NCBI GenBank assembly: GCA_027451565.1
Contig: DAIDJC010000001.1
Location: forward strand, 1 to 46,126
Direction of reading: 5' to 3'
Length of the DNA stretch: 46,126 bases
Source of the DNA: Limisphaerales bacterium
GTDB taxonomy: Bacteria; Verrucomicrobiota; Verrucomicrobiia; Limisphaerales; UBA11358
Each line of letters begins with the position of its first letter. The first letter of the stretch is position 1. The notes under the pieces are model-generated. The model was not told the DNA's origin, ran no database searches, and worked only from the letters and a program-made list of their open reading frames with translations. Below, piece after piece: positions 7,797-15,674 of the stretch. The position numbers and the translations under genes were made by a program.

Positions 7797-7946
7797 ATGA
7801 TGAACTTAAACGTGCAACTGGAATTGGGCCTGCCCAGGACTCTCAAAAAAAGGGCCTTCAAAAACCGTCCTGTCCGCATCGAAAAAGCCCGGTGGTGGTT
7901 TGGCCGCATGCGTCATTCGGTGGCCCAGGCTTCCCGCACGGTTTGA
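7797..7946 (+). CDS. Possible 49-residue basic protein
   Basis: Short reading frame starting at the double ATG 7797/7800. A GGGAG Shine-Dalgarno seven bases upstream is better than most in this window. The product is basic and tryptophan-containing (LELGLPRTLKKRAFKN, then ARWWFGRMRHSV), which reads like a real small protein rather than random translation. No family is recognised with certainty. It lies between the SLBB-like lipoprotein and the convergent efflux operon, and ends eight bases before the stop of the outer-membrane channel gene. It could be spurious; conservation in relatives would decide. Confidence 0.4.
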   Translation: MMNLNVQLELGLPRTLKKRAFKNRPVRIEKARWWFGRMRHSVAQASRTV

Positions 7947-7954
7947 TTGCGCTT

Positions 7955-9448
7955 TCAACCTCGTATCTTTGGGGCCATGCCAGCCGGCGCGGACTCACTC
8001 GCGCGGATTTTATGCTGGATTTGTTGAGTGCTTTCTATGGGAGCCTGGTAACCCCCTCCCAAGGCCTTGATCAAGTGAACTGCAGCGATGAGTTGGAGGG
8101 TTTCGAGGTGGATTGCATCGGTTTGCGCCTCTATTTCGTTTAGTTGTGCAGGTTGGGCGGCTAGTTCATTCACCAAACCATGATTCCAGCGCTCAGTCCA
8201 AAGCAGGCTTTCATGACAGGCGGATTTCACTTTTTGCTCCTGGGCGGCCCATTGCTTCTCGAAGTTGTGCGAATCCTCCAGTGCGTCGGATACATCCCTG
8301 AATGCCTTCAAAACCTGCTCTTGATAGAGGCTCAGGCTGGCCTGATAATCAGCCTTGGCTCCCTTAAGGCTGGCTCTCAAGCGTCCGCCATTGAGCAAGG
8401 GCAGGCTCACACTGGGGCCTGCCTGAAAAAACTGGCTTTGCCAGGTTACAAGACTTTCCGGGAAAAACGTGGAATAACCAGCCCCAGCCACAAGGTCAAT
8501 GGAAGGAAAAAAGTCCGCCGTGGCCATTCCTTCCCTGGCACAGGATGCGGCAAGTTTCCGTTCAGCCGATTCCACATCCGGGCGGCGTTCCAAAAGTGTG
8601 GAAGGCAAAGCCACTGGAACCAGGGGCAGGGTGGGGTTCCACTTTGCCACGGGCACCTGAAAGCCAGGGCTCGGTTGTCCGCAGAGCAGCGCAATTGCAT
8701 GCTGGAAATCGGTGCGTTGCCTTTCTTCCTCCTCAAGGGTCTTTTGCCCCGATTCCAGCTCTTGTTGTGCTGTTTCCCATTCAAGGTCCGAGGTCAACCC
8801 GCTTCTGTAGCGGATTTGCATGATGTGTTCCCGGACTGCCAGAATGGAAACCTTCTGCCGTTGAAATTCCAATTCGCTGTCTTTTTCCCGAAGTTGAAAA
8901 TAATTCACCGCCACATCACCCTGCAGCATGAGGCGTATGGCGGCGTAATCTGCCGCAGTGGCCTGTGCCTGTGCCAGCGCATTTTCGAGGCTGTGCCTCA
9001 CTCTTCCCCATAAATCCACCTCGTATTCCAGGTCCAGCGGGATGGTGTAGGCCGTGGCCGTGAGTTCCGGTGGAACCTGGTCCGCTGCCAGATGGAGGCT
9101 GGTGATGGATGGATCCAGTGTGAGTTGTGGAAACAATCGGGACCCTGCCACGCGGGCCATTGCCCGGGATTGATCCACATGCGAGACGGCTTCCTTCAAC
9201 GTGGGATTGGCTTTTTGCACCTCGCTTTCCAGTTGGTCCAGTTCCGGATCCTTGAATAAATCCCACCATTCACCGGGTAGGACGCCGCTTTGGATTCCGA
9301 GTCCCTGGTTGTCCCAATTTGCGGGCGTTGTTACATCGGGCTTGTGGTACACCGGCCCGGTTTCGCAACCTGTAAGCAACAGTGCTGTGCAGATTGCCGG
9401 GATGGCCGCAGTCCTGGCTGCGCCCCATGGGCTGCTTTTCTTATTCAT
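7955..9448 (-). CDS. Outer-membrane efflux lipoprotein, NodT/OprM type
   Basis: 497-residue trimeric TolC-like channel of a tripartite efflux system. The signal peptide ends in LLLTGCETGP, so lipidation is at Cys28. Two repeated OEP domains follow, with landmark stretches LDLEYEVDLWGRVRHSLE and ERRPDVESAERKLA that are diagnostic of the NodT family. The end carries a C-terminal helix-rich repeat. The start overlaps the last eight bases of the HlyD-type adaptor gene, making it the fourth and last gene of the efflux operon. Its role is to carry substrate from the adaptor and pump across the outer membrane. Confidence 0.93.
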   Translation of the reverse strand: MNKKSSPWGAARTAAIPAICTALLLTGCETGPVYHKPDVTTPANWDNQGLGIQSGVLPGEWWDLFKDPELDQLESEVQKANPTLKEAVSHVDQSRAMARVAGSRLFPQLTLDPSITSLHLAADQVPPELTATAYTIPLDLEYEVDLWGRVRHSLENALAQAQATAADYAAIRLMLQGDVAVNYFQLREKDSELEFQRQKVSILAVREHIMQIRYRSGLTSDLEWETAQQELESGQKTLEEEERQRTDFQHAIALLCGQPSPGFQVPVAKWNPTLPLVPVALPSTLLERRPDVESAERKLAASCAREGMATADFFPSIDLVAGAGYSTFFPESLVTWQSQFFQAGPSVSLPLLNGGRLRASLKGAKADYQASLSLYQEQVLKAFRDVSDALEDSHNFEKQWAAQEQKVKSACHESLLWTERWNHGLVNELAAQPAQLNEIEAQTDAIHLETLQLIAAVHLIKALGGGYQAPIESTQQIQHKIRASESAPAGMAPKIRG

Positions 9449-10340
9449 GCAATTTTCGGGGTTGAATCACCACCGTGCAGGTCATTCCCGCAGCCAGCGT
9501 CAAATCCTGGGGAACATGGTCAATATGTATCCGCACTGGAATGCGCTGGGCCAGCCGCACCCAGTAAAACACAGGGTTTACCTTTTGCATTCCTTGCGTA
9601 TCCGCCTCACCGTTGGAATCCGCAATTCCTCGGCAGATGCTTTCAACGTGCCCCCGAATGGTTTCGCTCATTCCCATCAACTCTATTTCTGCGCTGTCGC
9701 CCTCGTGTATTCGCGGGATTTTCGTTTCCTCAAAATAGCCCGAAATCCAAAAGGAATCGCTGTCAATAACCGATAATTTGGTCTGGCCGATGGTTGCAAA
9801 ATCACCCACGCGAAGGCGGAGGTTGTTCACGTAGCCATTGACGGGCGAGCGGATGACAGTCCGGTCCAAGTTCAATCGGGCCAGGTTCCACTGGGCCCGG
9901 GCCTCGGCATAAGCCGCTTGCGCGGTGGCGGCGGCGCTTTGGGAGGTTTGTTGTTCCTCCCGTGAAATGGCCTCGGTATCCAGACCCTGGCGTCTTTGCG
10001 CCAGGGTCTGGCTGATGAGCATTTCCTGCCTGCGTGCCTCCATCAATCCCGCCGCCTTGTCCACGTCCAGCTTGAATTCATAGGGGTCAATGGTGAAAAG
10101 AATGTCGCCCTTGTGAACGTACTGGTTTTCCACCACGGGAATTTCCTGCACCTTGCCATAGACTTCAGCCGCCGCGTTCACGGTTTCCGCCCGAACCCGC
10201 CCATCCCGCGTCCAAGGAGTGAGAAGGTAATACCTCCATACCATCCAGGCCACTAGGACTGCCAGGCAAAGTACAAACAGGGTGTTGGCCAGCCGGCCCA
10301 ACCAACCTTCGTCCAAGCTGAATTTCCGGACAGGAATCAT
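9441..10340 (-). CDS. HlyD-family efflux adaptor (AaeA/EmrA-like)
   Basis: 299-residue periplasmic membrane-fusion protein with one N-terminal membrane segment (about 17-38). A biotinyl-lipoyl half (TRDGRVRAETVNAAAEVYG) follows, then an alpha-helical hairpin rich in Q and A (about 90-160). The second lipoyl half has RSPVNGYVNNLRLRVGDFA, and a beta-barrel part completes the protein. TPWTRDGRVRA is typical of the AaeA branch that works with FUSC-type pumps. It overlaps the DUF1656 gene upstream by four bases and the channel gene downstream by eight bases. It should bridge the inner-membrane pump and the outer-membrane channel. Confidence 0.92.
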   Translation of the reverse strand: MIPVRKFSLDEGWLGRLANTLFVLCLAVLVAWMVWRYYLLTPWTRDGRVRAETVNAAAEVYGKVQEIPVVENQYVHKGDILFTIDPYEFKLDVDKAAGLMEARRQEMLISQTLAQRRQGLDTEAISREEQQTSQSAAATAQAAYAEARAQWNLARLNLDRTVIRSPVNGYVNNLRLRVGDFATIGQTKLSVIDSDSFWISGYFEETKIPRIHEGDSAEIELMGMSETIRGHVESICRGIADSNGEADTQGMQKVNPVFYWVRLAQRIPVRIHIDHVPQDLTLAAGMTCTVVIQPRKLHE

Positions 10341-10534
10341 AAAATAATGATGGTGACGCCCAAAAGAATGACAAATACCGCCAGCTCAAACACGGGGCGG
10401 TTCCAAACGTGACGTTGGAGACGTATCCGGTCCCAGTTCCAGTGGATGGGCACATACAGTGCCGCGGCCAACACCAGGTGACCAAGCAGCGGCGGGAGAT
10501 ACACTCCGCAAAAATCAATTTCCTTAAGCATCAT
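10337..10534 (-). CDS. DUF1656 (AaeX-like) small membrane protein
   Basis: 65-residue protein with two hydrophobic segments and the family pattern KEIDFCGVYLPPLL near the start. DUF1656 proteins such as E. coli AaeX are encoded between or beside FUSC pumps and HlyD-type adaptors, but their function is not established. ATGA overlap with the adaptor gene indicates coupling. A gap of 113 bases with no other feature separates it from the pump gene upstream. Confidence 0.88.
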   Translation of the reverse strand: MMLKEIDFCGVYLPPLLGHLVLAAALYVPIHWNWDRIRLQRHVWNRPVFELAVFVILLGVTIIIL

Positions 10535-10647
10535 TCAACGGCGTTTGGTTGCCTTACCTTCGGGCCGCCCGCCATGCCAGAGCAGGGGATGTGTGCTGGC
10601 TGTGCCGGATTTCATGTTTTTCCTTGGTGTTTTGCGGGAGTCCGGGT

Positions 10648-12672
10648 TTAAGCGGTCTTTGTGCGAAGCGTGGTCTCAAGCAGCCTGCTCATTTCGCGGA
10701 GATCAGCCAGCAGCCCGACTCTGGACGGAGTCCAGGCACTGCCGGTTTTCAGCCTCTCCTCCATCCAATGGCATGCCGAATGAATATAAATGGCTGCCAC
10801 CCCGGGGTTCCGCAACAGGTTCCGGGATTCCAGCAGTACCCCTGCAGCCACCCCGGCATCCTCGCTTGTCAGCCCGCTCTCGCTCATTCGCAAGGTCAAA
10901 CGGCGTTGCACCAATCCAAACTGCAAACTGCTGAGCAGTTCGTCCTCCACGGATTCCAAGTTGGAACCGGATTCCCCACCCCGTTGAAGGAGGTTGATGC
11001 GGTCGAAAATCCGGCTGATCCATGTCTGGGCGGGTTTCCTGCGAAAATGTTGGGGATGGGGATTCGCCAATTCTCTCCTCACAGTCCAAAGGATCCAGAA
11101 CTTACGCAACTGCCGGCCCGGAACCGGTATCGCGTGAAAGGCAAAAAATCCCAAGGCTGCCGATGTCAAAAGCGCCAGTCCGTTGTTTAAAAAACCGGAA
11201 ATGTCATAATTCATTTCGTTGGCAGGCATGGAAAGGGCGTAAAAGATCAACATCGAGATCACCGCGCTTCCAAGGAGCCGTGGATTCCGATAGGCGTAGG
11301 CGGCTGGAATCAAAAACAGGCCCAAGACGAGCGCCAGATGTAAAAACCCCTCGTTGGCCTGGAATAGCCGAAAGGTTTCCACGTAGGCCATGATGGTGCA
11401 AAAAACGATGCTTTTAATGAAGGACCAGCCGAGCTGCGGTGCGGATTCCGCCAATGACAGCAATGAGCAAACCACAGCCATGAACAGGATGAACATGGCT
11501 CCGCTGGGCCATTCCGTCAAAGCCCAGATTATCCCGCTCGCGCTCATGGCCGCCAGTACACGGATTCCGTGCACCACAGCCCCGGGCCAATCCTCGTGGC
11601 CATCCAGTTTGATGTGTCTGGGGGCTGTCCAGGTTCCCGTGATTCCCCTCCAGTCGTGTATAATCTGATTTAAATCTCCAAGAATTTCGTCCATCCGCTC
11701 CAACATAAATTGGTTGTTCACGCCATCAGGGGACTTTGCATTGCCAACCATGCCGGCTTTGACCGCATTTCTGAGTTCATTGATTTTTTGAAGGGCAAGT
11801 CCCAAATCGGATGTGTCCGGGTCGTTCCGGGATAAAAAGGCGGTTTGGTCCAGCAATTCGCGGATTTTCGCCAGCAATTTCATGACAAAGGGGGCCAATT
11901 GATTTTGGCCTTCGACCGCCAGATGTATTTCAATCGCTTGGGCGTGTGCCAGCATGCTGAGCAGGTCGGCCACCAAACTTCGCGCAGGGGCGGAGTGGTG
12001 CCTTGCCTCGGCGGATTCAGCGGTGGTGCGGCTCAAGGCTCGCTCCAGGGTGAGAAGCCGTCCGGTCAAATGCCGCCAGTCTCCGTGGGAAGACAACCGG
12101 GTCCCTTGGAGTAGGCACTGGGCGGTATATTTCATGGTTTCCAAACAGTTTTCCTGGAGACCCTGTCTCACCCCGTGCCAGTGTTTGTGGACAGGCAGCA
12201 GCAAAAAAATGAAGGTCACGGCGCTGGCCATCCCCACGGCGATGCAGGCGACCCGTGACAGAGCCGTTTGAATGACGGCGTCCGGTTGGTCCACCGCGGA
12301 TAAAGCCACAATGGCGGAGGTGTAACCCGCAAGGACCAGGCCGTAGGATTGATAGCTGCGGGCCAGCCGGGACCCGGCAGCGCAAAGACCGAGCCATAGG
12401 AACAGCAAAGGTAAGCCCGCCTCAGACATCTGGTTGAACAGAACCATGAAAAGCATTCCGACCAGGGCGCCGGACAGCGTGCCAAATCCCCACCAGAAAA
12501 TTTTGGAATAGTTCAGGCGCGGATCCTGCATGAAGACGATCCAAACGGTGATGGCGGACCACTGGGCTGGTTCCAATTGTATGAAAAATGAAACCAGCAA
12601 TGCCAGAGACGAGGCCAGCCACAGAGCAATCGCGTATCGAAAGGAGTGCGTGTGAAACAAGGATGTTCTCAT
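10648..12672 (-). CDS. FUSC-family inner-membrane efflux pump (AaeB-like)
   Basis: 674-residue inner-membrane transporter. Six N-terminal membrane segments (about 12-170), a cytoplasmic helical domain (about 170-370), a second hydrophobic block (about 375-520) and a C-terminal soluble part give the AaeB/FUSC architecture. The segment AQWSAITVWIVFMQDPR near residue 36 is the usual FUSC start. Family members export aromatic carboxylic acids such as p-hydroxybenzoate; that substrate is only inferred. It is the first gene of the efflux operon and is divergent from a LysR regulator, as in the aaeR-aaeXAB locus, although the gene order here is pump first. Confidence 0.9.
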   Translation of the reverse strand: MRTSLFHTHSFRYAIALWLASSLALLVSFFIQLEPAQWSAITVWIVFMQDPRLNYSKIFWWGFGTLSGALVGMLFMVLFNQMSEAGLPLLFLWLGLCAAGSRLARSYQSYGLVLAGYTSAIVALSAVDQPDAVIQTALSRVACIAVGMASAVTFIFLLLPVHKHWHGVRQGLQENCLETMKYTAQCLLQGTRLSSHGDWRHLTGRLLTLERALSRTTAESAEARHHSAPARSLVADLLSMLAHAQAIEIHLAVEGQNQLAPFVMKLLAKIRELLDQTAFLSRNDPDTSDLGLALQKINELRNAVKAGMVGNAKSPDGVNNQFMLERMDEILGDLNQIIHDWRGITGTWTAPRHIKLDGHEDWPGAVVHGIRVLAAMSASGIIWALTEWPSGAMFILFMAVVCSLLSLAESAPQLGWSFIKSIVFCTIMAYVETFRLFQANEGFLHLALVLGLFLIPAAYAYRNPRLLGSAVISMLIFYALSMPANEMNYDISGFLNNGLALLTSAALGFFAFHAIPVPGRQLRKFWILWTVRRELANPHPQHFRRKPAQTWISRIFDRINLLQRGGESGSNLESVEDELLSSLQFGLVQRRLTLRMSESGLTSEDAGVAAGVLLESRNLLRNPGVAAIYIHSACHWMEERLKTGSAWTPSRVGLLADLREMSRLLETTLRTKTA

Positions 12673-12836
12673 GGAAGGAATGGTTCCCGCTGCTTTTACT
12701 CAGTGGAGTTTGAACCGGATTTGTCAGGTCAATCGTGAGCCATGAGCGGCTTTTTTCCGTTCCCGCGCCATTTTCTGGCGGTCAAAACCCATCTTCATGG
12801 GATCCAGTTTAACCCGGGATTCCGGCCCTGCTAATC

Positions 12837-12855
12837 ATATCATAAAATATGGTAT
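12837..12855. promoter_or_regulatory. LysR-type operator candidate in divergent promoter region
   Basis: Imperfect palindrome of two eight-base arms, ATATCATA and TATGGTAT, around AAA; seven of eight positions are complementary. It is A/T-rich, contains T-N11-A spacings and lies in the 212-bp region between the efflux operon and the LysR gene, 30 bp before the LysR ATG. Binding by the LysR protein is inferred from position and symmetry. Confidence 0.45.
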
Positions 12856-12884
12856 TACATTATGTTATTTCTTAGACTGTGTTC

Positions 12885-13814
12885 ATGTTGGATTACCGAT
12901 TGCAGGTCTTTCGAAAAGTGGCTGAATTGCAAAGCATCACCAGGGCGGCGCGTGCGCTCCACCTATCCCAGCCGGCTGTCACCCGTCATGTTCGGCTTCT
13001 GGAGGAAAACCTGCGCGTTCCACTCTTCATCCGGGAACCTCATGGCATGCGCATGACAAATGCCGGCCTGGTTTATCTCCAGCACGTCCAGCAAATGGCA
13101 CAGGCCCACGAGAACATGGCGCAGCATCTTCAAGCCGCCACCGGCGTCACCTCGGGCTGCTTGCGACTGGGGAGCAACAAAACCCTCCTTGCCTTCGTAC
13201 TGCCCGAGCGGCTGGCCAGCTTTAAACAACTTTTTCCGTCTGTCCAATGCGACGTTCTGGATGGCAACACCGAAACCATCATAGGCGCTTTGCTTGATCA
13301 GCGCATTGATCTGGCCCTGATTGAGGGACCCTGCCAGCGCCCTGAAATTCAAACCATCCCTTTTTTGGAGGATGAAATCATTTGGATCGCCTCCCCCAAT
13401 TCTCCCCTTGCCAAAATCCAGCGCCCCAGCGCCGAAACCATCCTAGCCCAGCCATTGATTGTTCGAGAAATCGGGGCCGGCAGCCGTCAATTCATGGAGA
13501 ATCATCTCCAGCACCTCAAATTCGCGCCCGCCCGCTTGAATCTCCTCCAGGAAATCCCCAGCCCGGAAGCAATCAAACGTCTTGTGGCTACTGGATTGGG
13601 CATTGGCTATGTATTCAGAATCAGTGTCCAGGCAGAACTAGCCTCTGGAAAGCTGGTCCAGTTGAATTGTCCCAAGTTGACCTTGCGCAAGTCTTTTTCA
13701 CTCCTCTATCCACAAGGACCACAACCCATGGGTTTGCGCCAGGCTTTCATTCAAGTACTCATGCAATCTGGCAAGCCGCATCCGGCCACTAAACACCCGA
13801 TCAAACTCCCATGA
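12885..13814 (+). CDS. LysR-family transcriptional regulator
   Basis: 309-residue regulator. Residues 1-60 form the winged helix-turn-helix (SITRAARALHLSQPAVTRHVRLLEE is the recognisable core). Residues 90-295 form a periplasmic-binding-like effector domain, with the usual SGCLRLGSN strand at its start. The ATG at 12885 is preferred; an in-frame GTG at 12879 adds only two residues. Its divergent placement next to an AaeB-like efflux operon suggests that it activates that operon in response to a small, possibly aromatic, effector, as AaeR does. The effector is inference. Confidence 0.92.
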   Translation: MLDYRLQVFRKVAELQSITRAARALHLSQPAVTRHVRLLEENLRVPLFIREPHGMRMTNAGLVYLQHVQQMAQAHENMAQHLQAATGVTSGCLRLGSNKTLLAFVLPERLASFKQLFPSVQCDVLDGNTETIIGALLDQRIDLALIEGPCQRPEIQTIPFLEDEIIWIASPNSPLAKIQRPSAETILAQPLIVREIGAGSRQFMENHLQHLKFAPARLNLLQEIPSPEAIKRLVATGLGIGYVFRISVQAELASGKLVQLNCPKLTLRKSFSLLYPQGPQPMGLRQAFIQVLMQSGKPHPATKHPIKLP

Positions 13815-13900
13815 TCCGCCCGTAGGTTGCCGGTCCGCCGGTTCGCGTCTGTCGTGGAGAATTATCACTTTCGCGCCGGCCAAGCATCCGGCATCATTGC

Positions 13901-14653
13901 ATGATGTATCTGGGCAAAAAAATTGTCGTGGTCATGCCCGCCTATAATGCGGCCAAAACAGTGACCATGACGGTGGACGAGGTTCTTCAGCAACAAATCG
14001 TGGATGAAATCATACTGGTGGATGACCGCAGCAGGGATGACACGGTACAGGTGGCGTCTTCTCTTCTTGGGGTCAGGGTTCATGTCCATGAAAAAAACAC
14101 CGGCTACGGAGGGAATCAAAAGACCTGCTATAGGCTTGCTTTGGATGCCGGGGCAGACGTCGTCATCATGGTGCATCCGGATTATCAATACACCCCCAAG
14201 TTGATACCGGCCATGGCCTCCATTATTGCCAACGGATTGCATCCTTGTGTGTTGGCTAGTCGCATTCTTGGAGGTTATTCTCTTCGCGGGGGCATGCCCA
14301 TGTGGAAGTATCTCGCGAACCGTTTCCTTACCGCATCGGAAAACATCCTTCTTGGCTCAAAATTGTCCGAGTTCCATACTGGATATCGGGCTTTTTCCCG
14401 GGAATTGCTATTGAAATTGGACCTTTCATCCAATTCAAACGACTTTGTTTTCGATAACCAAATGATCGCTCAAATACTGTGGGCTGGCTTTACCATTGGC
14501 GAGGTGAGTTGTCCCACCAAGTATTTTAAGGAGGCTTCTTCCATCAATTTTACTCGAAGTGTCAAATACGGAATCGGTTGCCTTGGGGTCGGCGTGACCT
14601 TTCGCCTCGCCAAATGGGGGTTAATGCGGCCCAGGTTGTTTTATTCTCGTTGA
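13901..14653 (+). CDS. Family 2 glycosyltransferase
   Basis: 250-residue GT-A enzyme similar in layout to polyprenyl-phosphate sugar transferases. The nucleotide-sugar fold starts at IVVVMPAYNAAKT. The first acidic pair is in LVDDRSRDDT (Asp41/Asp42). A second acidic site lies in HPDYQYTP (Asp94), followed by FHTGYRAFSRELL, a segment frequent in this subgroup. No membrane anchor is present. The donor and acceptor sugars cannot be told. The gene stands alone 86 bases after the LysR gene; ATG 13904 is an equally possible start. Confidence 0.88.
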   Translation: MMYLGKKIVVVMPAYNAAKTVTMTVDEVLQQQIVDEIILVDDRSRDDTVQVASSLLGVRVHVHEKNTGYGGNQKTCYRLALDAGADVVIMVHPDYQYTPKLIPAMASIIANGLHPCVLASRILGGYSLRGGMPMWKYLANRFLTASENILLGSKLSEFHTGYRAFSRELLLKLDLSSNSNDFVFDNQMIAQILWAGFTIGEVSCPTKYFKEASSINFTRSVKYGIGCLGVGVTFRLAKWGLMRPRLFYSR

Positions 14654-15074
14654 ATCCAGCATGTCCGAAAATTTTTGAAAGTTTAGGCTGAAGATTTTTA
14701 CCCGGAAATTCAGGATAATAATCAGGAAGCTTGATATGCTTGGTCTTGGTCTGACTGCCACAGAATGGGAATGCCCCCATTTGTCAGCCTCATCAGAAGC
14801 AAAATTCCAACCTGTGGGCTGATGCTCCGGTTCGATAACCTTCCAATTGAATGGACTGGAAAAACCAGGCTTGAAAACTGGTGAAAATTGGAATTTGCTA
14901 ATGCCTTTCGAGTCCCAATTGGACAGGAAGGAATTCTTTTTGAACCGGAATGGAAGCCAGAATTGAAAAACCAGACTCAACCCGGACTGTTACGGGGTAA
15001 AACTGGAATGCGGCCAACGGCGCTTGCCTTTTGGAACCAGAGGGGCAAGGGCCTGCCTGATTCAAGGCCGGCGT
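14654..15074. other. Gene-free stretch between glycosyltransferase and rpsT
   Basis: 421 bases with no supported gene; the small reading frames in it look like none I know and lack start signals. Near the rpsT end, CTTGCC/GGCAAG arms separated by 15 bases (about 15026-15052) could form part of an rpsT terminator, but no T-run follows. Confidence 0.5.
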
Positions 15075-15344
15075 TTACTTTGATGGCACCCGAGTGAGTG
15101 TCAGGGCCAGACGAGATTTTTTTCGGTTGGCCGTCGGGCGTTTTACTGCACCAAATTTGACCGCTTTGTCAAAGGCAGAATGGACCGCAGGCAGCAGCTT
15201 GACCGCCTCGTCTTTCTTTCCAGAGGCCAAAGTGGCCCGAAATTCCCGTTCGACCCGGCGCAATTTGGACACAATGCTCCGGTTATGTTGCTGTTTGCGG
15301 GCGCTGTTGCGCATCCGCCGCTCTGCTGACTTGGTGTTAGGCAT
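15075..15344 (-). CDS. rpsT: 30S ribosomal protein S20
   Basis: 89-residue basic protein that binds 16S rRNA in the small subunit. The N-terminus MPNTKSAERRMRNSARKQQ and the later segment AVKFGAVKRPTANRKKSRLA are typical of bacterial S20. Length is normal. It is a single-gene unit with a well-formed promoter at 15370-15397 and a leader of about 20 bases. No Shine-Dalgarno is visible. Confidence 0.97.
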   Translation of the reverse strand: MPNTKSAERRMRNSARKQQHNRSIVSKLRRVEREFRATLASGKKDEAVKLLPAVHSAFDKAVKFGAVKRPTANRKKSRLALTLTRVPSK

Positions 15345-15674
15345 AGTTTCGTTTTAGCGAAAGATGGCTAGAATACCGAAATGAGAGAGCTTGTCAACGT
15401 CAAACAAAACAAAAAAACGCAAAAATAAAAATACCTACCCCCCTGTTGCCGATGGTTTTTGCAAAAGGCAAGTGGGATGGATTCAATGAATTGCGAACTT
15501 TCATGAAAAACTGGCTTTCATTCTTGGTTCGCCTTTGGCCCTGGTCTTGCTATATTCGGCTCTGCCGCATGCATCTGCCGCAGGTATCGTGTCAGATCGT
15601 CCACTCTTGGGGGTGGACCATTTCGGCCATGGGAGAAACAGGGGCGAAACAAAATTGAAGCGTCCATTGAGAGA
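15345..15674. other. Intergenic region between divergent rpsT and hybrid kinase
   Basis: 330 bases without a supported gene. The left part holds the rpsT promoter and a long A-rich stretch (15400-15435). The right part is the leader of the hybrid kinase gene; I see no clear promoter boxes for it. Confidence 0.5.
15370..15397 (-). promoter_or_regulatory. rpsT promoter
   Basis: On the minus strand, a perfect -35 box TTGACA (15397-15392) and a -10 box TATTCT (15375-15370) are separated by 16 bp. A T-rich, UP-like stretch lies upstream. The -10 ends 25 bases before the rpsT ATG. Confidence 0.65.

Noticed and set aside
8180..9013. 277-codon plus-strand reading frame
   Set aside because: Antisense to the outer-membrane efflux channel gene; no recognisable product.
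14621..15097. Small reading frames between the glycosyltransferase and rpsT
   Set aside because: No family resemblance, weak starts, and conflict with each other on opposite strands.
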